Shown here: piece after piece, positions 5,636-6,696 of the stretch | Position numbering within the stretch: position 1 is the stretch's first letter | Layout: each line of letters starts with the position of its first letter | Origin: Rikenellaceae bacterium | GTDB taxonomy: Bacteria; Bacteroidota; Bacteroidia; Bacteroidales; UBA932 | Assembly: GCA_003513895.1 (NCBI GenBank) | Contig: DOSU01000090.1 | Span: forward strand, 7,883-14,578 | Direction: 5' to 3' | DNA: 6,696 nucleotides | Notes under the pieces: model-generated | Databases searched by the model: none | What the model was told of the DNA's origin: nothing | What the model saw: the letters and a program-made list of their open reading frames with translations, nothing else | Made by a program: the position numbers and the translations under genes

Positions 5636-6696
5636 ATGGGAGTAGAACTAAAGAAAAAAAATATTCTCATAATTGGTATTATTGCTGCTTCGGTTATAAT
5701 AGTGCTTCAGCTTTTTAACATTCAAATCATAGACGAGGAATACAAAATTACCGCCAGCAACAACGCTTTCCGGTATGATATACGCTACCCCGCAAGAGGG
5801 ATCATTTATGACCGAAACGGCAAGATTCTGGTGGGAAATGAAACTGCATACGATATAATGATTACTCCCTATGAGGTAAAAAATCCTGACACTCTTGACA
5901 TATGCCGGATTTTTGGTCTAAACATTAAGGATGTAAGGAAAACACTTAAAGATTACCGTAAATTCAGGAGAAGAGTGGGCTATCAGACCTTCCCCTTCGT
6001 TAAGCAGATATCTCCGGCTCAATATGCAATTTTCCTTGAAAAATCTTACAAGTTTCCCGGATTCAGTGCCGTTTCCAGAACTATCCGCAACTATCCCTAC
6101 AATGCGTGCGGGAATCTGCTGGGGTATATTACAGAGGTGGACACTTCATTCATACGCAAAAACCCGGAATATAAAAGAGGCGATTATGTCGGACGGACAG
6201 GAATGGAACAGTCCTATGAAGGAATTATTCGGGGAGAAAAAGGTTACAACATTTTCCTGCGGGATGTTCATAACAAGGTTAAGTCAAGTTTCTCCAACGG
6301 AAAATACGACAAAGAGGCTATTCCAGGCAAAAACATCATTTCGTCAATTGATGCAGAGCTTCAGCAATATGTAGAGTCGCTCATGGTGAACAAAGTGGGG
6401 AGTGTCGTTGCTATAGAGCCGTCGTCCGGCGAAATTCTTACCTTAGTTTCCAGCCCTGGAATTGATGTTTCAAAACTTGCATCAATCAGTAAATTCTATA
6501 ACGAAATTATTGAAGATCCTTTAAAACCGATGTTTAACAGGGCCGTTATGGCACCATATCCTCCCGGATCGGTGTTTAAACTTGTTAATGGGCTCATCGC
6601 GCTTCAGGAAGGAGTAATTGACACAACGACCACCTATCCTTGCAACGGAGGCTATAGAGTAGGCAGAGGGATTGCCTGTCACATACACCCTTCCCC
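5636..6696 (+). CDS. mrdA: Penicillin-binding protein 2 (elongasome transpeptidase), 3' truncated
   Basis: The frame is open from ATG 5636 to the window edge, giving 353 residues of a class B penicillin-binding protein usually a little over 600 residues long. A basic start (MGVELKKKN) and one membrane helix (about 9-28) anchor it in the inner membrane. The pedestal domain begins with YPARGIIYDRNGKIL (51-65), the hallmark R-G-x-I-x-D-R-x-G motif of class B enzymes, and continues through NYPYNACGNLLGYI (152-165) and GRTGMEQSYEGIIRGEKG (186-203). The transpeptidase domain starts near 233. Its active-site motif is PPGSVFKLV, with catalytic serine S312 and lysine K315. The SxN and KTG motifs lie beyond the window. 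PBP2 crosslinks peptidoglycan during side-wall growth with the RodA glycosyltransferase and is switched on through MreC. Position after mreBCD separates it from division-specific FtsI. Read by hand with no interruption. Confidence 0.96.
   Translation, partial: MGVELKKKNILIIGIIAASVIIVLQLFNIQIIDEEYKITASNNAFRYDIRYPARGIIYDRNGKILVGNETAYDIMITPYEVKNPDTLDICRIFGLNIKDVRKTLKDYRKFRRRVGYQTFPFVKQISPAQYAIFLEKSYKFPGFSAVSRTIRNYPYNACGNLLGYITEVDTSFIRKNPEYKRGDYVGRTGMEQSYEGIIRGEKGYNIFLRDVHNKVKSSFSNGKYDKEAIPGKNIISSIDAELQQYVESLMVNKVGSVVAIEPSSGEILTLVSSPGIDVSKLASISKFYNEIIEDPLKPMFNRAVMAPYPPGSVFKLVNGLIALQEGVIDTTTTYPCNGGYRVGRGIACHIHPS

Noticed and set aside
6024..6374. 116-codon open frame on the + strand within the PBP2 gene
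   Set aside because: It is an out-of-frame shadow of mrdA, whose own frame shows the conserved pedestal motifs throughout this stretch.

Overview
The window looks like chromosomal core sequence from a member of the Bacteroidota, most likely Bacteroidales. Three things point there. The Lrp, MreB and PurH proteins have the wording I know from that group. Start codons lack clear Shine-Dalgarno sequences. The short intergenic gaps carry matches to the Bacteroidota -7 promoter box TAnnTTTG. Base composition is moderately AT-rich. I see no rRNA, tRNA, CRISPR array, insertion sequence, integrase or other mobile DNA, and no gap between genes longer than about 80 bases.

Left part (1-1623): the 3' end of an arginase-superfamily enzyme gene (probably formimidoylglutamase-like), a 49-base AT-rich gap with a promoter box, an Lrp/AsnC-family transcription regulator, and on the opposite strand ispD of the non-mevalonate isoprenoid pathway. 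The regulator gene and ispD converge and overlap by 14 bases at their 3' ends.

Middle (1624-1700): a 77-base divergent intergenic region between ispD and purH. It has one -7 box for each direction and an imperfect 19-base palindrome between them.

Right part (1701-6696): purH (last two steps of IMP synthesis), then mreB, mreC, mreD and the start of the PBP2 gene (mrdA), all on the + strand with gaps of 5 to 18 bases or a 17-base overlap. This reads as one transcription unit. MreB filaments, MreC and MreD form the elongasome scaffold, and PBP2 is its transpeptidase; rodA would be expected just beyond the window. IspD is linked to the same process by metabolism, because its pathway supplies the precursor of the undecaprenyl lipid carrier used in wall synthesis.

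I found no sign of a previously undescribed system. The points worth a second look are regulatory and architectural: the palindrome between divergent promoters, the overlapping convergent gene ends, the purH-mre linkage, and two small hairpins.
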